Positions 1 through 8,427 of a stretch of 35,289 bases of DNA are shown piece after piece (the stretch's first letter is position 1; every line of letters begins with the position of its first letter). A program made the translations under genes and the position numbers. Source of the DNA: Streptomyces sp. ISL-98 (GTDB taxonomy: Bacteria; Actinomycetota; Actinomycetes; Streptomycetales; Streptomycetaceae); assembly GCF_018614055.1 (NCBI RefSeq), contig NZ_JAGGPB010000008.1:1-35289 (forward strand), in the 5' to 3' direction. The notes beneath the pieces are model-generated. The model searched no databases. It was not told the origin of the DNA and was given only the letters and a program-made list of their open reading frames with translations.

Positions 1-78
1 AACAGGATCACAAGACACTAGGGACAAAACTGCGATCAGGCATTCCCTGCCAGGTTGTCTGGGAATCCGCCTGAATGA

Positions 79-420
79 GTGAGCTGCGCTGCGGGAGGGG
101 CGCCTGTCCACCCGAGCGCGGTTGAGGATCTGTCCGCTCGTGTCCGCGAGGCGCTGTCACGGCTGACCGCGCTCTGGCGGGCTTGGGAAAACCTGCGGCT
201 GGACCCGGCCTTGGGCATGTCGACGTGGTGGCTCCACCACGCAAAACCTCACCTGCAGGACCTGCTCGACGCGGACACCGGACCACTGTCGGCATGCTCC
301 CCTGAGGGGCACACCGCCTACGCCTACCCGCCGCTGCCCCTGGAACCTGCTGACCCCGCCCTGTGGCTCTCGCCAGCCTTCAGTGCCGCGCCCCCCGCCG
401 GCTCGGCAGGCGACGCATAA
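79..420 (+). pseudogene. DUF4913-like protein, truncated
   Basis: The 113-residue product contains the pattern LWRAWENLRLDP...STWWLHHAKPHLQDLLD. This resembles the C-terminal core of DUF4913 proteins, which are common on actinobacterial plasmids and integrative elements; their function is unknown. A GTG at 79 opens the frame directly after an in-frame TGA at 76-78, and there is no good ribosome-binding site. The first 15 residues do not look like a natural N-terminus. I infer a 3' remnant of a longer gene whose front was lost, rather than a complete small gene. Confidence 0.5.
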
Positions 421-503
421 GAGCCCGATATCGGTCGCCAGAGAGTCATTTGCGTTCGTTGTGATTAAATGATCACTTAAAGCGCGTGAGAACGGAAGAG
501 GCC

Positions 504-902
504 ATGAAGATGCGCGGTTTGGTGACGAAGGGTGCTCTCGTTGCGGCGATGAGTGGCCTTCTTCTGATTTCCGGTGGCCCCGCTCAGGCTTCTTCGGGCT
601 GGGACTACAAGGGCGCCACGGATTTCTATGGCGTCGGCGGTGGCAAGTACCACACGGCCGACGTGTATTCGACGGGCGGTGACATCAAGGTCTGTATCAA
701 CACGGCCGCCACCAAGAACTATGCCTACGACCTGTTCGAGCACGACAGCACGAACAATGACGAGTACGTCACCAGCGTGACGGGCGGCGGCTGCTGGACC
801 ATCAGGGACATCGGGAAGTACGTGGACGGCGACAACGGCAAGGCCGAGTTCTACATCTTCACCTATGACCCGTCCGCTATGAGTGCCCAGTGGTGGGACT
901 GA
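504..902 (+). CDS. small secreted protein, function unknown
   Basis: The product is about 132 residues. It has a basic N-terminus (MKMRGLVTKG), a hydrophobic stretch and an AxA-like cleavage region (GPAQASS near residue 30), so a Sec signal peptide is visible. The mature part is about 100 residues, rich in Tyr, Gly and Asp, with two Cys (in KVCINT and GGCWTI) that could form one disulfide. ATG 504 is preferred over GTG 486 because GGAAGAG lies just upstream of it and the signal peptide starts there. It looks like one of the many lineage-specific extracellular proteins of Streptomyces. I do not recognise a named family. Confidence 0.7.
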   Translation: MKMRGLVTKGALVAAMSGLLLISGGPAQASSGWDYKGATDFYGVGGGKYHTADVYSTGGDIKVCINTAATKNYAYDLFEHDSTNNDEYVTSVTGGGCWTIRDIGKYVDGDNGKAEFYIFTYDPSAMSAQWWD

Positions 903-979
903 CACGCGGTGACGGGATGGTTCGGTGAGATCCGCACCGAATAACGTGATGTGCAGTCAGCATCACGCATGAGAACCCT

Positions 980-2046
980 TTAACAGCGCTCCGGCCCGTC
1001 ACCTGCCCGCATCCATCTCCCTTCGGGAGGACGGGCGAGGTGAGGGGCCGGAGCGCTGTCGGGCGGGGCTGTTACAGCTCTATCCCTGTCGACCGCTCGC
1101 GGGCCACGCTGGGGCCCTCGGCGCTGCTGTTTCGCGTCTTTGGCGGTGAACTTACGGACGGCGGCTTCGGGGCTGACAGGAAAGCTCATCCCGGCGACTG
1201 CGGCCGACTCGGCGGCCTCCCGGTCCTCCAGGCCGTCGAGCACGGCCTGTGCCTCCGTAGAGCGCGCCGCATCCGCCTCATGGTCGGCCACTCGGCGGCC
1301 TCTTCCTCCCCCGACGCTTCCGCCTCCTCGGCCTCCTCCGCCTCCGGGACTGCAGCAGTTGTCGCGTCACGCGGCGCGGCCGGGGCTGAGGCTGCTGCCG
1401 GGGCCGGGATAATGACTTCCCCCGGGTTCGTTGAACCGGGGAGGCTCGTCACGACCCACACCTCGCCTTGGATCTGCTCGGCAGCGGCCGGTAGTTGCGC
1501 CTCATGCTCGGGAATCAGCGGTCGGCCCCACCGGTTTGCGAACTCGGCCGCGAGTGATTTCGCCGCTTCCTCGGAGTTCTCCGCGTAAAGCCGGCTGAGC
1601 ACGGTGGGCGCCTGCTCGTCGTACCACTGTCCTTGGTCCAGCAGCAGCATTCCGCGCTTGCCGTCCAGTTCGGCCTCTTCGATCAGTAGCGCGGCCTGCT
1701 CGGCCAGCGCCTCGGCTTCCGGGCCACTCTTGCGCTCTGCTTCGTCCCCCATCCGGACCGAACGGCTGAAGTCGTCAAAGGACTTCTCAAACAGCGCGTG
1801 CGCCTGGTCGCGGAACTCCTCTCCCTGCACGGTCAACGGCACGGCTGCACCGGGCATGTCTGCCCCGCCGTACAAGCCGGCCGGCAGCGTCGCCGGTTCG
1901 CGGTCGATGACAGGCTTGTCGAGGTCGCGGTGGATCAGGGAGACCGCGAGGCCTCGACCGGTGTTCGGTTTGGCCAGGTCCTCGACTCCGAGTTCGGTGG
2001 CGGTTTCGACGTCACCGGCGAAGACGGCGTGCAAGGCCATCGCCAC
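980..2046 (-). pseudogene. hypothetical protein with one frameshift
   Basis: The minus strand reads as a coherent charged protein: MALHAVFAGDVETATELGVE at the start, a middle with ANRWGRPLIPEHEAQ, and a Pro/Ala/Glu-rich segment. Near 1293 the frame breaks. Downstream the sense frame moves by one base and continues as ADHEADAARSTEAQAVLDGL, ending in a basic tail. Restoring one G (GAG-GTG-GCC) joins the two halves into a protein of about 330-350 residues. The 3' end runs into the long hairpin, so the exact stop is unsure. GTG 2046 or ATG 2040 could be the start. I do not recognise the family; acidic repeats such as EAEEAEEAEA suggest a flexible linker. Confidence 0.45.
984..1058. terminator. 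long stem-loop between convergent genes
   Basis: A perfect 14-bp inverted repeat (CAGCGCTCCGGCCC at 984-997 and its complement at 1045-1058) encloses a second, bulged stem (TCACCT/AGGTGA plus CCCG/CGGG). It sits between the secreted-protein gene on + and the hypothetical gene on -, as expected for a bidirectional terminator. No U-tract follows, which is usual in Streptomyces. Confidence 0.65.
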
Positions 2047-2073
2047 GGTCGCGGCACTTTTCCGGACTAAGAA

Positions 2074-2278
2074 ATGATCTTGCAGCTGAAGCCGAACGAG
2101 GCGTACGAGCCGGTCCCCAACGACTTCGGCTGGTGCGCGGGCGGGCCTCGCGAGCTTCTTGACTTCTCCGCCTCGCGCGAGGAGGCGCGGGCGCTGGCCG
2201 AGGCGGCGTGGCAGCGGTGGCAGGAATTGGCCGCCGAACTGCCGCCGGCCCGGCGAGGAACCCCAGCGGTAGCGCTCG
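2074..2278 (+). pseudogene. truncated N-terminal fragment, unknown protein
   Basis: From ATG 2074 the + strand gives MILQLKPNEAYEPVPNDFGW followed by a helix-like run (SREEARALAEAAWQRWQELA). This reads like a real protein start. After about residue 68 the sequence turns into the antisense of the neighbouring hydrolase gene, so the original gene has been cut off at that junction. An in-frame TAA lies at 2068-2070. The start is only 27 bp from the start of the minus-strand gene to its left. Function unknown. Confidence 0.35.
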
Positions 2279-2289
2279 ATGGGCCCCGG

Positions 2290-3120
2290 TCAGGTGGCGG
2301 GCAGCGGTCGGTTCCCGTGCGGGTGCAGGCGGTCGGTGAGGAAGGCGAGGATCTCGTCGCGGGCCCGGACCGTGGGGTGGCCGGCCTCGTCGACGAGATG
2401 GGCCGTGACGAGGCTGTGCGGGGTGCCGACCAGATCGGCGAAGAAGGGCGGCGGGGCCGGGTTGGCGGCGCTGTCCGGGAGGACACGCCCGTCGAAGGCG
2501 TCGCCGAGCAGCGATCGGTAGGCGGCGAAGCGCTGCCCCGTGCACCAGCGGTCGCCCTCGAAGCGGTAGGCGAGGACGGTGAGTCCGTCGCGGTCGATCC
2601 GGTCGCGCACCGCGCGCGCGTCCGCCGCGTCGAGTTCGAGTCCGCCGGGGTCGTCGAGCGGCAGCGACGGGTGGTTGACCACCGGGGCGATCACCGCCGG
2701 CTCCAGGGCCATGGTGAGGGCGAAGTTGCCGGTGAAGCACAGGCCGATCGCACCCACCCCCGGCCCACCGCACGCGGTGTGGGCCTGGCGCGCCAGGCCG
2801 CGCAGCCAGACCGTCACCGGGCTGGTACCGCCCCCGGCGAAGGCGCGGAACTCGGCGCTGACACAGGCGCGGCGCACGACCTCCCGGCCGCCCTCGACCG
2901 TGGGGAAGGCGCCGTCCGTCCCGAACAGGGAGGGCACATGGACGGTGAAGCCCGCGTCCCGCACCCAGCGCGCGAGCCGCAGGATGTCGGGACTGATGCC
3001 CGGCATCTCCGGTAGCACCACGACCGCAGGCCCTACCCCGGCTACGTACACCGTCTTCTCCACCCCCTCCACGGCCACGCTCCGGCGGGTGAAGTCGGTG
3101 ATCGGATCGTCGTCGCTCAT
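2290..3120 (-). CDS. dienelactone hydrolase family protein
   Basis: The product has 276 residues, close to the usual family size (about 230-290). It has an alpha/beta-hydrolase layout: a VVVLPEMPGI strand-turn near residue 35, a nucleophile elbow GAIGLCFTG with Cys near residue 128, and a late EAGHPTV with the likely catalytic His. A Cys-Asp-His triad is typical of dienelactone hydrolases, which open lactone rings or hydrolyse related esters in the cytoplasm. The true substrate is unknown. ATG 3120 begins MSDDDPITDF. The gene is divergent from a GlxA-type regulator 138 bp away, which suggests local control by that regulator. Confidence 0.85.
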   Translation of the reverse strand: MSDDDPITDFTRRSVAVEGVEKTVYVAGVGPAVVVLPEMPGISPDILRLARWVRDAGFTVHVPSLFGTDGAFPTVEGGREVVRRACVSAEFRAFAGGGTSPVTVWLRGLARQAHTACGGPGVGAIGLCFTGNFALTMALEPAVIAPVVNHPSLPLDDPGGLELDAADARAVRDRIDRDGLTVLAYRFEGDRWCTGQRFAAYRSLLGDAFDGRVLPDSAANPAPPPFFADLVGTPHSLVTAHLVDEAGHPTVRARDEILAFLTDRLHPHGNRPLPAT

Positions 3121-3258
3121 GGGGCCAGCCTGGTCCCGGAGTTGGCCGCCGGGTGAGGGGCGGGATCGCCAAGGCCAGGGGTAATCTCGCCACAAGCGAG
3201 GGAGGCGAGCGGTACGCGGTCGGCGACCCGAGGCCGGGACACCAGGGGTACGGGAGCG

Positions 3259-4305
3259 ATGGCGGAGGCGACGCGGCAGGCAGAGGAACGTGCGGGTCCG
3301 GGCGCCGGGCCGGGTGCACTGCGGGTCGGGGTCCTGGCGTACCCGGACTGCTTCGCGTCCGAAGTGTTCGGCGTCCCCGATCTGTTGACGATGGCCGGGC
3401 ATGTCGCCGGACCGGACGCGCCCGGCTACCGGGTGTCGGTCATCTCGCCCCGCCGCCGGGTCACCGCCTCGGGCGGCGCGAGCCTGGACGTGCGTCCCTT
3501 GCGCGAGGTCGACGTCCTCGTGGTCCCCGGCTTCGAACTGCCCCCGGACACGGACCTCGACGCGCGGCTCGCCCGGCTCGCCCCCGAGATCGCGGCGATC
3601 CGCGCGCAGGCCGCCGCCGGCACCGCCGTCGTCTCCCTCTGCGTCGGCGCGTTCCTGCTCGCCGAGGCTGGGCTCCTCGACCGGCGCCGGGCCACCACCT
3701 CCTGGCTGCACGCCGGCGAACTGGCCAGGCGCTGCCCGGACGCCGACGTGCGGCCCGAGCACCTGGTCGTCACCGACACGGGGGTGACGACCACGGCCGC
3801 CTTCAGCGCCATGTACGACTTCGCGCTGGACCTGATCCGCCGACACAACGGCGCCCGGGTGGCCCGCACCACCGCACGGTTGGCGCTCGTCGACGACGCG
3901 CGGACCTCCCAGACCCCGTACGTCGACCCGCGGCTCCTCCCGCAGCCCGGCCGGGAGTTCTCCCAGCGGGTCATGCGGCGGCTCGACCAGAACCTCGCCG
4001 AGCGGTACGACCTCGCCGCGCTCGCGGACGCCTTCCGGGTCAGCACCCGCACGCTGCTGCGCCGCTTCGCCGAAGAGACCGGACGCAGCCCGCTGGCCCA
4101 TCTGCAGGCTTCCCGGGTCCGCCGCGCCCGCCATCTGCTGGAGACCACCGACCGCACCGTCGCCGCCGTCGCTGCGGCCGTCGGCTACCAGGACCCCGGT
4201 ACCTTCGCCGCCCTCTTCGCCCGCCACACCGGCCACCGCCCGAGCGCCTACCGGGCCGCCTTCCGCCGCACGGCCCGGGCGTCCACCCCGGACGGCGGCG
4301 TCTAG
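3259..4305 (+). CDS. GlxA-family transcriptional regulator (DJ-1/PfpI + AraC HTH)
   Basis: The product has 348 residues and two domains. Residues ~20-200 form a DJ-1/PfpI-type fold with VVSLCVGAFLLAEAG around Cys128. Residues ~235-330 carry two AraC helix-turn-helix motifs (DLAALADAFRVSTRTLLRRF and TVAAVAAAVGYQDPGTFAAL). The family activates or represses adjacent metabolic genes, often amidase or hydrolase genes. Here it is divergent from a dienelactone hydrolase, its likely target. The stop codon TAG overlaps a CTAG that served as the insertion target of an IS5-type element, so the coding sequence ends exactly at the transposon border and is intact. Confidence 0.9.
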   Translation: MAEATRQAEERAGPGAGPGALRVGVLAYPDCFASEVFGVPDLLTMAGHVAGPDAPGYRVSVISPRRRVTASGGASLDVRPLREVDVLVVPGFELPPDTDLDARLARLAPEIAAIRAQAAAGTAVVSLCVGAFLLAEAGLLDRRRATTSWLHAGELARRCPDADVRPEHLVVTDTGVTTTAAFSAMYDFALDLIRRHNGARVARTTARLALVDDARTSQTPYVDPRLLPQPGREFSQRVMRRLDQNLAERYDLAALADAFRVSTRTLLRRFAEETGRSPLAHLQASRVRRARHLLETTDRTVAAVAAAVGYQDPGTFAALFARHTGHRPSAYRAAFRRTARASTPDGGV

Positions 4306-4577
4306 GTCGTGTTTTAGAACTGGGGTCCGTGTATCGCGTCGTGCCGTGATGACCATCCCGTACAAGGCTGACCAGGCCCGCAACCGCAGGAAGCTCGGCT
4401 CCCGTGGCGGCCGACCGCCGCGTTTCGATGCAGTGGATTACCGCGAGCGCCATGCGGTCGAGTGCGGGATCAAACCGACTTAAAAGGCACAGGGCAGTGG
4501 CCACGAGGTACGACAAGCTCTCCGTCCGCTACGAGGCGACGGTGCTGGTCGCAGCCGTGAACGAGTGGCTGTGACCA
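4306..4577 (+). mobile_element. IS5-family element remnant, internally deleted
   Basis: The first ~43 bp (4306-4349, beginning GTCGTGTTTTAGAACTGGGG) match almost base for base the transposase-5' end of the IS5-family element at 8023-8067. The sequence then jumps straight to the transposase C-terminus: GGRPPRFDAVDYRERHAVEC, then NRLKRHRAVATRYDKL in another frame, ending AAVNEWL at the TGA 4572-4574. About two thirds of the gene is missing. One extra A near 4485 shifts the frame. The left border is CTAG (4302-4305); the other border is lost next to the VOC gene. This copy is a relative of the full element, not identical to it. Confidence 0.8.
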
Positions 4578-4595
4578 GCACCGTCGCAACGGCCC

Positions 4596-5051
4596 TCAGA
4601 CGACGTCGAATTCGTTGCCCTCGGGGTCCTGCATGGCGGCGGCGTAGAGCCCCATGTCCGGCTCATCCTTGATCCGCAGCACGGTGGCACCAGCTTTGAC
4701 CAGCCGTTCCACCGTAGCCTTGACCCGCTGTGTGCGGACGTCCAGTGGGACGTCACGGCCCCCACCGGCCTTCAGGTCGAAATGCCACCGGTTCTTGGCG
4801 ACCTTCGGCTCCGGAACCTGCTGGAACCACACCCTCGGTCCATGTCCCGCGGGATCGATGACGGACTCCGGAATATCTCCGGCACCGGCCGGCAACTCTG
4901 CCTCGGGCACCCCCACCGCCGCCCAGTAGGCACGCCACGTGGCGTGCCCGCCCGGCGGAGGTTCAGGCACGTAGCCCAGGGCCTCGGCCCAGAAAGGCAC
5001 CATTCTCTGCGGATCGGAGCAGTCGATCGTCAGCTGCACTGTCATTTCCAT
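4596..5051 (-). CDS. VOC family protein (glyoxalase-like)
   Basis: The 151-residue protein has the vicinal-oxygen-chelate pattern: an N-terminal half MEMTVQLTIDCSDPQRMVPF, WFQQVPEPKVAKNRWHFDL with a metal-ligand type His, and a C-terminal MGLYAAAMQDPEGNEFDVV with the usual DPEGNEF strand. Many actinobacterial members of this subgroup are uncharacterised; possible roles include bleomycin-type resistance, glyoxalase or small-molecule binding. It stands alone, 20 bp from an IS remnant. The ATG at 5051 gives the canonical N-terminus. Confidence 0.8.
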   Translation of the reverse strand: MEMTVQLTIDCSDPQRMVPFWAEALGYVPEPPPGGHATWRAYWAAVGVPEAELPAGAGDIPESVIDPAGHGPRVWFQQVPEPKVAKNRWHFDLKAGGGRDVPLDVRTQRVKATVERLVKAGATVLRIKDEPDMGLYAAAMQDPEGNEFDVV

Positions 5052-5104
5052 ACTCGGAGCATCCCAGGCAGGTCTGACAGACGATCCACTCTCGCAACAG
5101 GCCC

Positions 5105-5566
5105 TTAGTGCAGGCCGTCGATGCAGTAGCCGGAGCTGCGGTAGCAGGTCTGTCCTTCGAGGTAGTTCTGGGCTCCGTCGGTCATGTAGACCCAGATGTT
5201 GTCGGCCCCACCGGCGAAGGGCACGTCAAGGGCAAGGCGCACCGGCCCGGACCTGTCGCACCAGGTGCTGCTGCTCACGAAGGCCCGTGAGGTGGTGCCT
5301 GTAAACGCCCGCGCGTAGACCCGCCGACACCCGGTGGCCTTGAACGCTCCGTTGACCTCGACCGACCGGTTGTACCAGGTGGCCGTGCCTTTGTAGTAGC
5401 TCGCCCCAACCTCAATCGAGAAGGTGCTGGTGGGGTAGTCGGCGACGGCGGCGGTGGCGGGTGTCGCCGCGAAGACCATCCCGGCAACCGACGCGGCTGC
5501 GGCCACGGCCGCGCCGACCTTCCTCGTGCGGCTCTTCACCTTCGATGTGTCCTTCAATCTCACCAT
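5105..5566 (-). CDS. small secreted Cys-containing protein
   Basis: ATG 5566 is chosen because GGGAG lies 9 bp upstream and the product then starts MVRLKDTSKVKSRTRKVGAA, a strongly basic N-region followed by a hydrophobic stretch and ATPATAA, a typical signal-peptidase site near residue 40. A longer frame from 5686 adds 40 residues with no signal character. The mature domain is about 113 residues with four Cys (in TGCRRV, TWCDRS, QTCYRS and GYCIDG) and many aromatic residues, so two disulfides are plausible. Function unknown. Confidence 0.75.
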   Translation of the reverse strand: MVRLKDTSKVKSRTRKVGAAVAAAASVAGMVFAATPATAAVADYPTSTFSIEVGASYYKGTATWYNRSVEVNGAFKATGCRRVYARAFTGTTSRAFVSSSTWCDRSGPVRLALDVPFAGGADNIWVYMTDGAQNYLEGQTCYRSSGYCIDGLH

Positions 5567-5754
5567 GACAACCACTCCCAGGTTCTTCGAGTAACGGGTG
5601 CACAACTCACCGTCGTGCGGAGGCGACCGCCTCAGATCGGGCAGTGAACGTTGCTGCCGTTGTTCGGCAACACGACTCCACCACACGTGGACCTCGCGCC
5701 GGAAAGCATTCGAGCCAGTTCAAATCCATCGCGACGACTGCTATCGTCGGAGCG

Positions 5755-6738
5755 GTGCTCACTCTGCGTGTAGACGCCGACACAGTGTCCAGGACGCGGT
5801 TGGCCCCTTCCCCCGCGTCGGAGTCCATGGCGTGGCTGAAACTCACCGCCGCGTCGGGACGGCACCCGGTGTTCGGAGATCCCGGACCACTCGCCCGCGC
5901 GTCACTTGCCCATCCCGACGTTGCCCTGCTCGCGGACCTGTTGCCGCAAAACGGCGACACCTACACACCTGACCTGCTCACCCCTCAGCCAGGGACGGAC
6001 GCGCAGCGTCGTGACCTGCTCGACGAGCAGATCGCGCAGATCGAGGCCGCAGCGCAGGACGACCTCGAAACCCAAGTCTTCACCTACACCCGGACCCACT
6101 GGAACAGGCCGCTGCTGGCCACGACCCGCCGGATCGCGGAGTCGGGGCGGATGCAGCGACATCTCGCCAACGGTCTCGCCCGGTTCTGGCGAGATGCCCT
6201 CTCTGAGGGCTGGCCCGAACTGCGCTCGATCATCAATCAGGACATAGCCCACCGCGCGACGGCCATCGCCACCCATGGCGTCGGTCGGGCGCTCGGAGCA
6301 CTTCACCCCGACATGGATTGGGCAGGCGACGCCGTCACCCTCGCTAAGTCGTGGGATGGCGAAATCGATGTCACCGGCCGGGACCTGGTCCTCGCCCCCG
6401 GCGTGCTCAACTGGCCCGACGTCATCATCCAGGTCGACACCCCCGGGCAGTTCGTCCTCTACTACCCCGCCCAACGGATCGGAGCCGGCCGGGATCGCAG
6501 GTCCGGAAGGATCGCGCAAGTGGTCGGCAACACCCGAGCGGCCTTGCTGGCGGACCTCGAAACCGCCCGGTCCACCGCGGAACTCGCCGCCCGGATCGGA
6601 TGCACCCCGGGCACCGTCTCCTACCACCTCAGCGCACTGCACCGCGCACGCCTCGTCACCAAGGTCAGAGACGGGCGCTACGTGTTGTACCAGCGGACCG
6701 CACATGCGGCAGGTCTGCTGGAAGAAGCCCGCGTCTAG
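5755..6738 (+). CDS. DUF5937 / ArsR-type winged-helix regulator
   Basis: The product is about 327 residues. The N-terminal ~220 residues match the DUF5937 type (LTLRVDADTVSRTRLAPSPA at the start, then a helical region with LARFWRDALSEGWPELRSII). The C-terminal ~90 residues are an ArsR-like winged helix (SRIGCTPGTVSYHLSALHRA-like, with actual text AARIGCTPGTVSYHLSALHR, then VRDGRYVLYQRT). GTG 5755 is chosen because the family begins at this LTLRVD strand; the upstream part of the frame is low in coding character. The stop TAG lies inside the CTAG used by the following IS5-family element, so the gene is complete. The target genes are unknown. Confidence 0.75.
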   Translation: MLTLRVDADTVSRTRLAPSPASESMAWLKLTAASGRHPVFGDPGPLARASLAHPDVALLADLLPQNGDTYTPDLLTPQPGTDAQRRDLLDEQIAQIEAAAQDDLETQVFTYTRTHWNRPLLATTRRIAESGRMQRHLANGLARFWRDALSEGWPELRSIINQDIAHRATAIATHGVGRALGALHPDMDWAGDAVTLAKSWDGEIDVTGRDLVLAPGVLNWPDVIIQVDTPGQFVLYYPAQRIGAGRDRRSGRIAQVVGNTRAALLADLETARSTAELAARIGCTPGTVSYHLSALHRARLVTKVRDGRYVLYQRTAHAAGLLEEARV

Positions 6739-7076
6739 GACGTGTGTTGGGAGTTGCTGGTGTTTTGGGTGGGCCGTCCGAGGAGGTCGCGGTCAGCCAT
6801 CCAGATCGTGAGATCGCGGGCGATCCGATCGATGCTGGTCTCGTTGACGACGTGGTGTTCGCGGCGGGTGGTGTCGCGGCGGACGACCTCGTAGCCGCCT
6901 CCATCCAGGACCGCGACCGAGGTGAACCAGGCCGGGTCGTCCTCGTCTGGCTGGATGACGACGAAGGTGTTGTCCGAGTCGTTGAGGTCGTCGATCAGCA
7001 TGAACAGCGCGTCCTCGGACGGGTCCTCGATGTGGTCGCCGCCCTCACTCTCGGCCCGGTAGTACGCAGCTCCCAT
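6735..7076 (-). CDS. small acidic passenger protein of IS5-type element
   Basis: The 113-residue acidic protein starts MGAAYYRAESEGGDHIEDPS and contains a DDLNDSDNTFVVIQPDEDDP segment, then WFTSVAVLDGGGYEVVRRDT. GAGGAG lies just upstream of ATG 7076. It follows the transposase gene in the same orientation with a 72-bp gap, so it is probably co-transcribed. Its last codons are encoded by the element's terminal inverted repeat, and its TAG stop is supplied by the duplicated CTAG target. I do not recognise the family; the composition resembles small immunity- or antitoxin-like proteins, but no evidence fixes a role. Confidence 0.65.
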   Translation of the reverse strand: MGAAYYRAESEGGDHIEDPSEDALFMLIDDLNDSDNTFVVIQPDEDDPAWFTSVAVLDGGGYEVVRRDTTRREHHVVNETSIDRIARDLTIWMADRDLLGRPTQNTSNSQHTS

Positions 7077-7148
7077 TGGCCCTGTCTCCTCTCAGCCCGC
7101 TGACCTGATCGCGGCCAGAATGACATGCGGGCTGACACGTCCGGCAGG

Positions 7149-8024
7149 TCACAGCCATTCGTTGATCGCGGCGATGAGAATGGTCGCTTCGAAGCGGACC
7201 GCGAGCTTGTCGAACCGGGTCGCCACTGCCCGGTTCCGCTTCAGCCGGTTGATGCCGCACTCGACCGCGTGCCGGGCCTTGTAGTCCTCGCGGTCGAAGG
7301 CCGGAGGTCGCCCGCCAGTCATTCCCCGGCGCTTGCGGTGGCTGGCCTGATCGGCAGGTTCCGGGATCGTGCAGCGGATGCCGCGCCGGCGCAGGTACGC
7401 ACGGTTTGCGCGCGATGAATACGCCTTGTCTCCCCGCACCCGCAACGGACGGACCCGGGGCCGGCCCAGCCCGAGACGCGGAACCCGGATGGCCTCCAAA
7501 ACGGCCGTGAAGTGTGGGCTGTCTCCCCGCTGACCTGCTGTGACCAGCAGCGATAACGGCTTTTGCTTTTGCTCGCAGGCCAGGTGAATCTTCGTGGTCC
7601 AGCCCCCGCGGGACCTGCCCAGGCCGTGATCGTCGGGTTCGGCCCGATTGCCGCCCGGCGGTTCCTTCTGGGCTCGGCTGTCCCGCCGGGCACCCGCCGC
7701 GTGCTGATGGGCCCGGCAGATCGTGGAGTCGACATTCACCTCCCAAGTGATCAAACCGGCGGCATCCGCCCGGGCCTGCAGCCCGCGCAGGACCGCCGAC
7801 CAGACACCATCACGCTGCCAGCGACGGAAGAGCCCATAGACCGTCTGCCACGGACCGTACTCGGGTGGCAGATCCCGCCACGGAGCACCAGTCCGCACCC
7901 GCCAACGAATCCCATCGATCAACCGCCGCCGACCGAGCGACGGCCTGCCCAACACCGCGACCGGCAACAACGGCCCCAGCACCGCCCACTGTTCATCGGA
8001 AAGATCCCCTCGCCACACACCCAC
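7149..8024 (-). CDS. IS5-family transposase
   Basis: The 291-residue DDE transposase starts [20 protein letters not shown]. The order is an N-terminal DUF4096-like region ([20 protein letters not shown]), first Asp in [16 protein letters not shown], second Asp in [13 protein letters not shown], and Glu in [20 protein letters not shown]. The frame is intact. GTG 8024 starts about 43 bp inside the element end. The gene is probably functional as read; its promoter side now carries an IS3 insertion. Confidence 0.9.
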   Translation of the reverse strand: MGVWRGDLSDEQWAVLGPLLPVAVLGRPSLGRRRLIDGIRWRVRTGAPWRDLPPEYGPWQTVYGLFRRWQRDGVWSAVLRGLQARADAAGLITWEVNVDSTICRAHQHAAGARRDSRAQKEPPGGNRAEPDDHGLGRSRGGWTTKIHLACEQKQKPLSLLVTAGQRGDSPHFTAVLEAIRVPRLGLGRPRVRPLRVRGDKAYSSRANRAYLRRRGIRCTIPEPADQASHRKRRGMTGGRPPAFDREDYKARHAVECGINRLKRNRAVATRFDKLAVRFEATILIAAINEWL

Positions 8025-8136
8025 ATCATCACGGCACGACGCGAGACACGGACCCCAGTTCTAAAACATGAGGCGCCCCGAAGTTCTCGGACAGTGGTCC
8101 CCGTAAGATCACAGTCCGGAACGACGGAGAGAGCAC

Positions 8137-8427
8137 GTGGCACAGAAGCGCAGGAAATTCAGTCCTGAATTTCGGGACGAGGCGGTCAAGATGGTGGTCG
8201 TGGAGTCGCGGCCGATCGCGGAGGTCGCCCGGGAAATCCAGGTAAATGAGGGCACGTTGGGGACCTGGGTCAGCCGCTACCGCCAGGAGCACGCCGGCGA
8301 AGAACCGCCACTGAACATCAGCGAACGTGCTCGACTGCGCGAGCTTGAACGAGAGAACCGGGAACTGCGGATGAAGACCGAATTCCTGGGAAAAGCGGCG
8401 GCCTTCTTCGCCCAGGAATACCGGTGA
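8137..8427 (+). CDS. IS3-family transposase OrfA
   Basis: The 96-residue protein has an N-terminal helix-turn-helix (MAQKRRKFSPEFRDEAVKMV, then IAEVAREIQVNEGTLGTWVS) and a C-terminal leucine-zipper-like coiled coil (ARLRELERENRELRMKTEFL). This is the DNA-binding subunit that recognises the element ends. The stop TGA (8425-8427) overlaps the GTG start of orfB, so the two are translationally coupled or joined by frameshifting. Confidence 0.93.
   Translation: MAQKRRKFSPEFRDEAVKMVVVESRPIAEVAREIQVNEGTLGTWVSRYRQEHAGEEPPLNISERARLRELERENRELRMKTEFLGKAAAFFAQEYR

Noticed and set aside
2290..4383. 697-codon open frame on the minus strand covering the GlxA gene and hydrolase
   Set aside because: Its front half is the antisense of the GlxA-type regulator and has GC-rich shadow composition. 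Only the last 276 codons from ATG 3120 are a real gene.
5644..5754. Upstream extension of the DUF5937 regulator to ATG 5644
   Set aside because: The extra 37 residues overlap the divergent secreted-protein leader and lack family similarity; GTG 5755 fits the family start.
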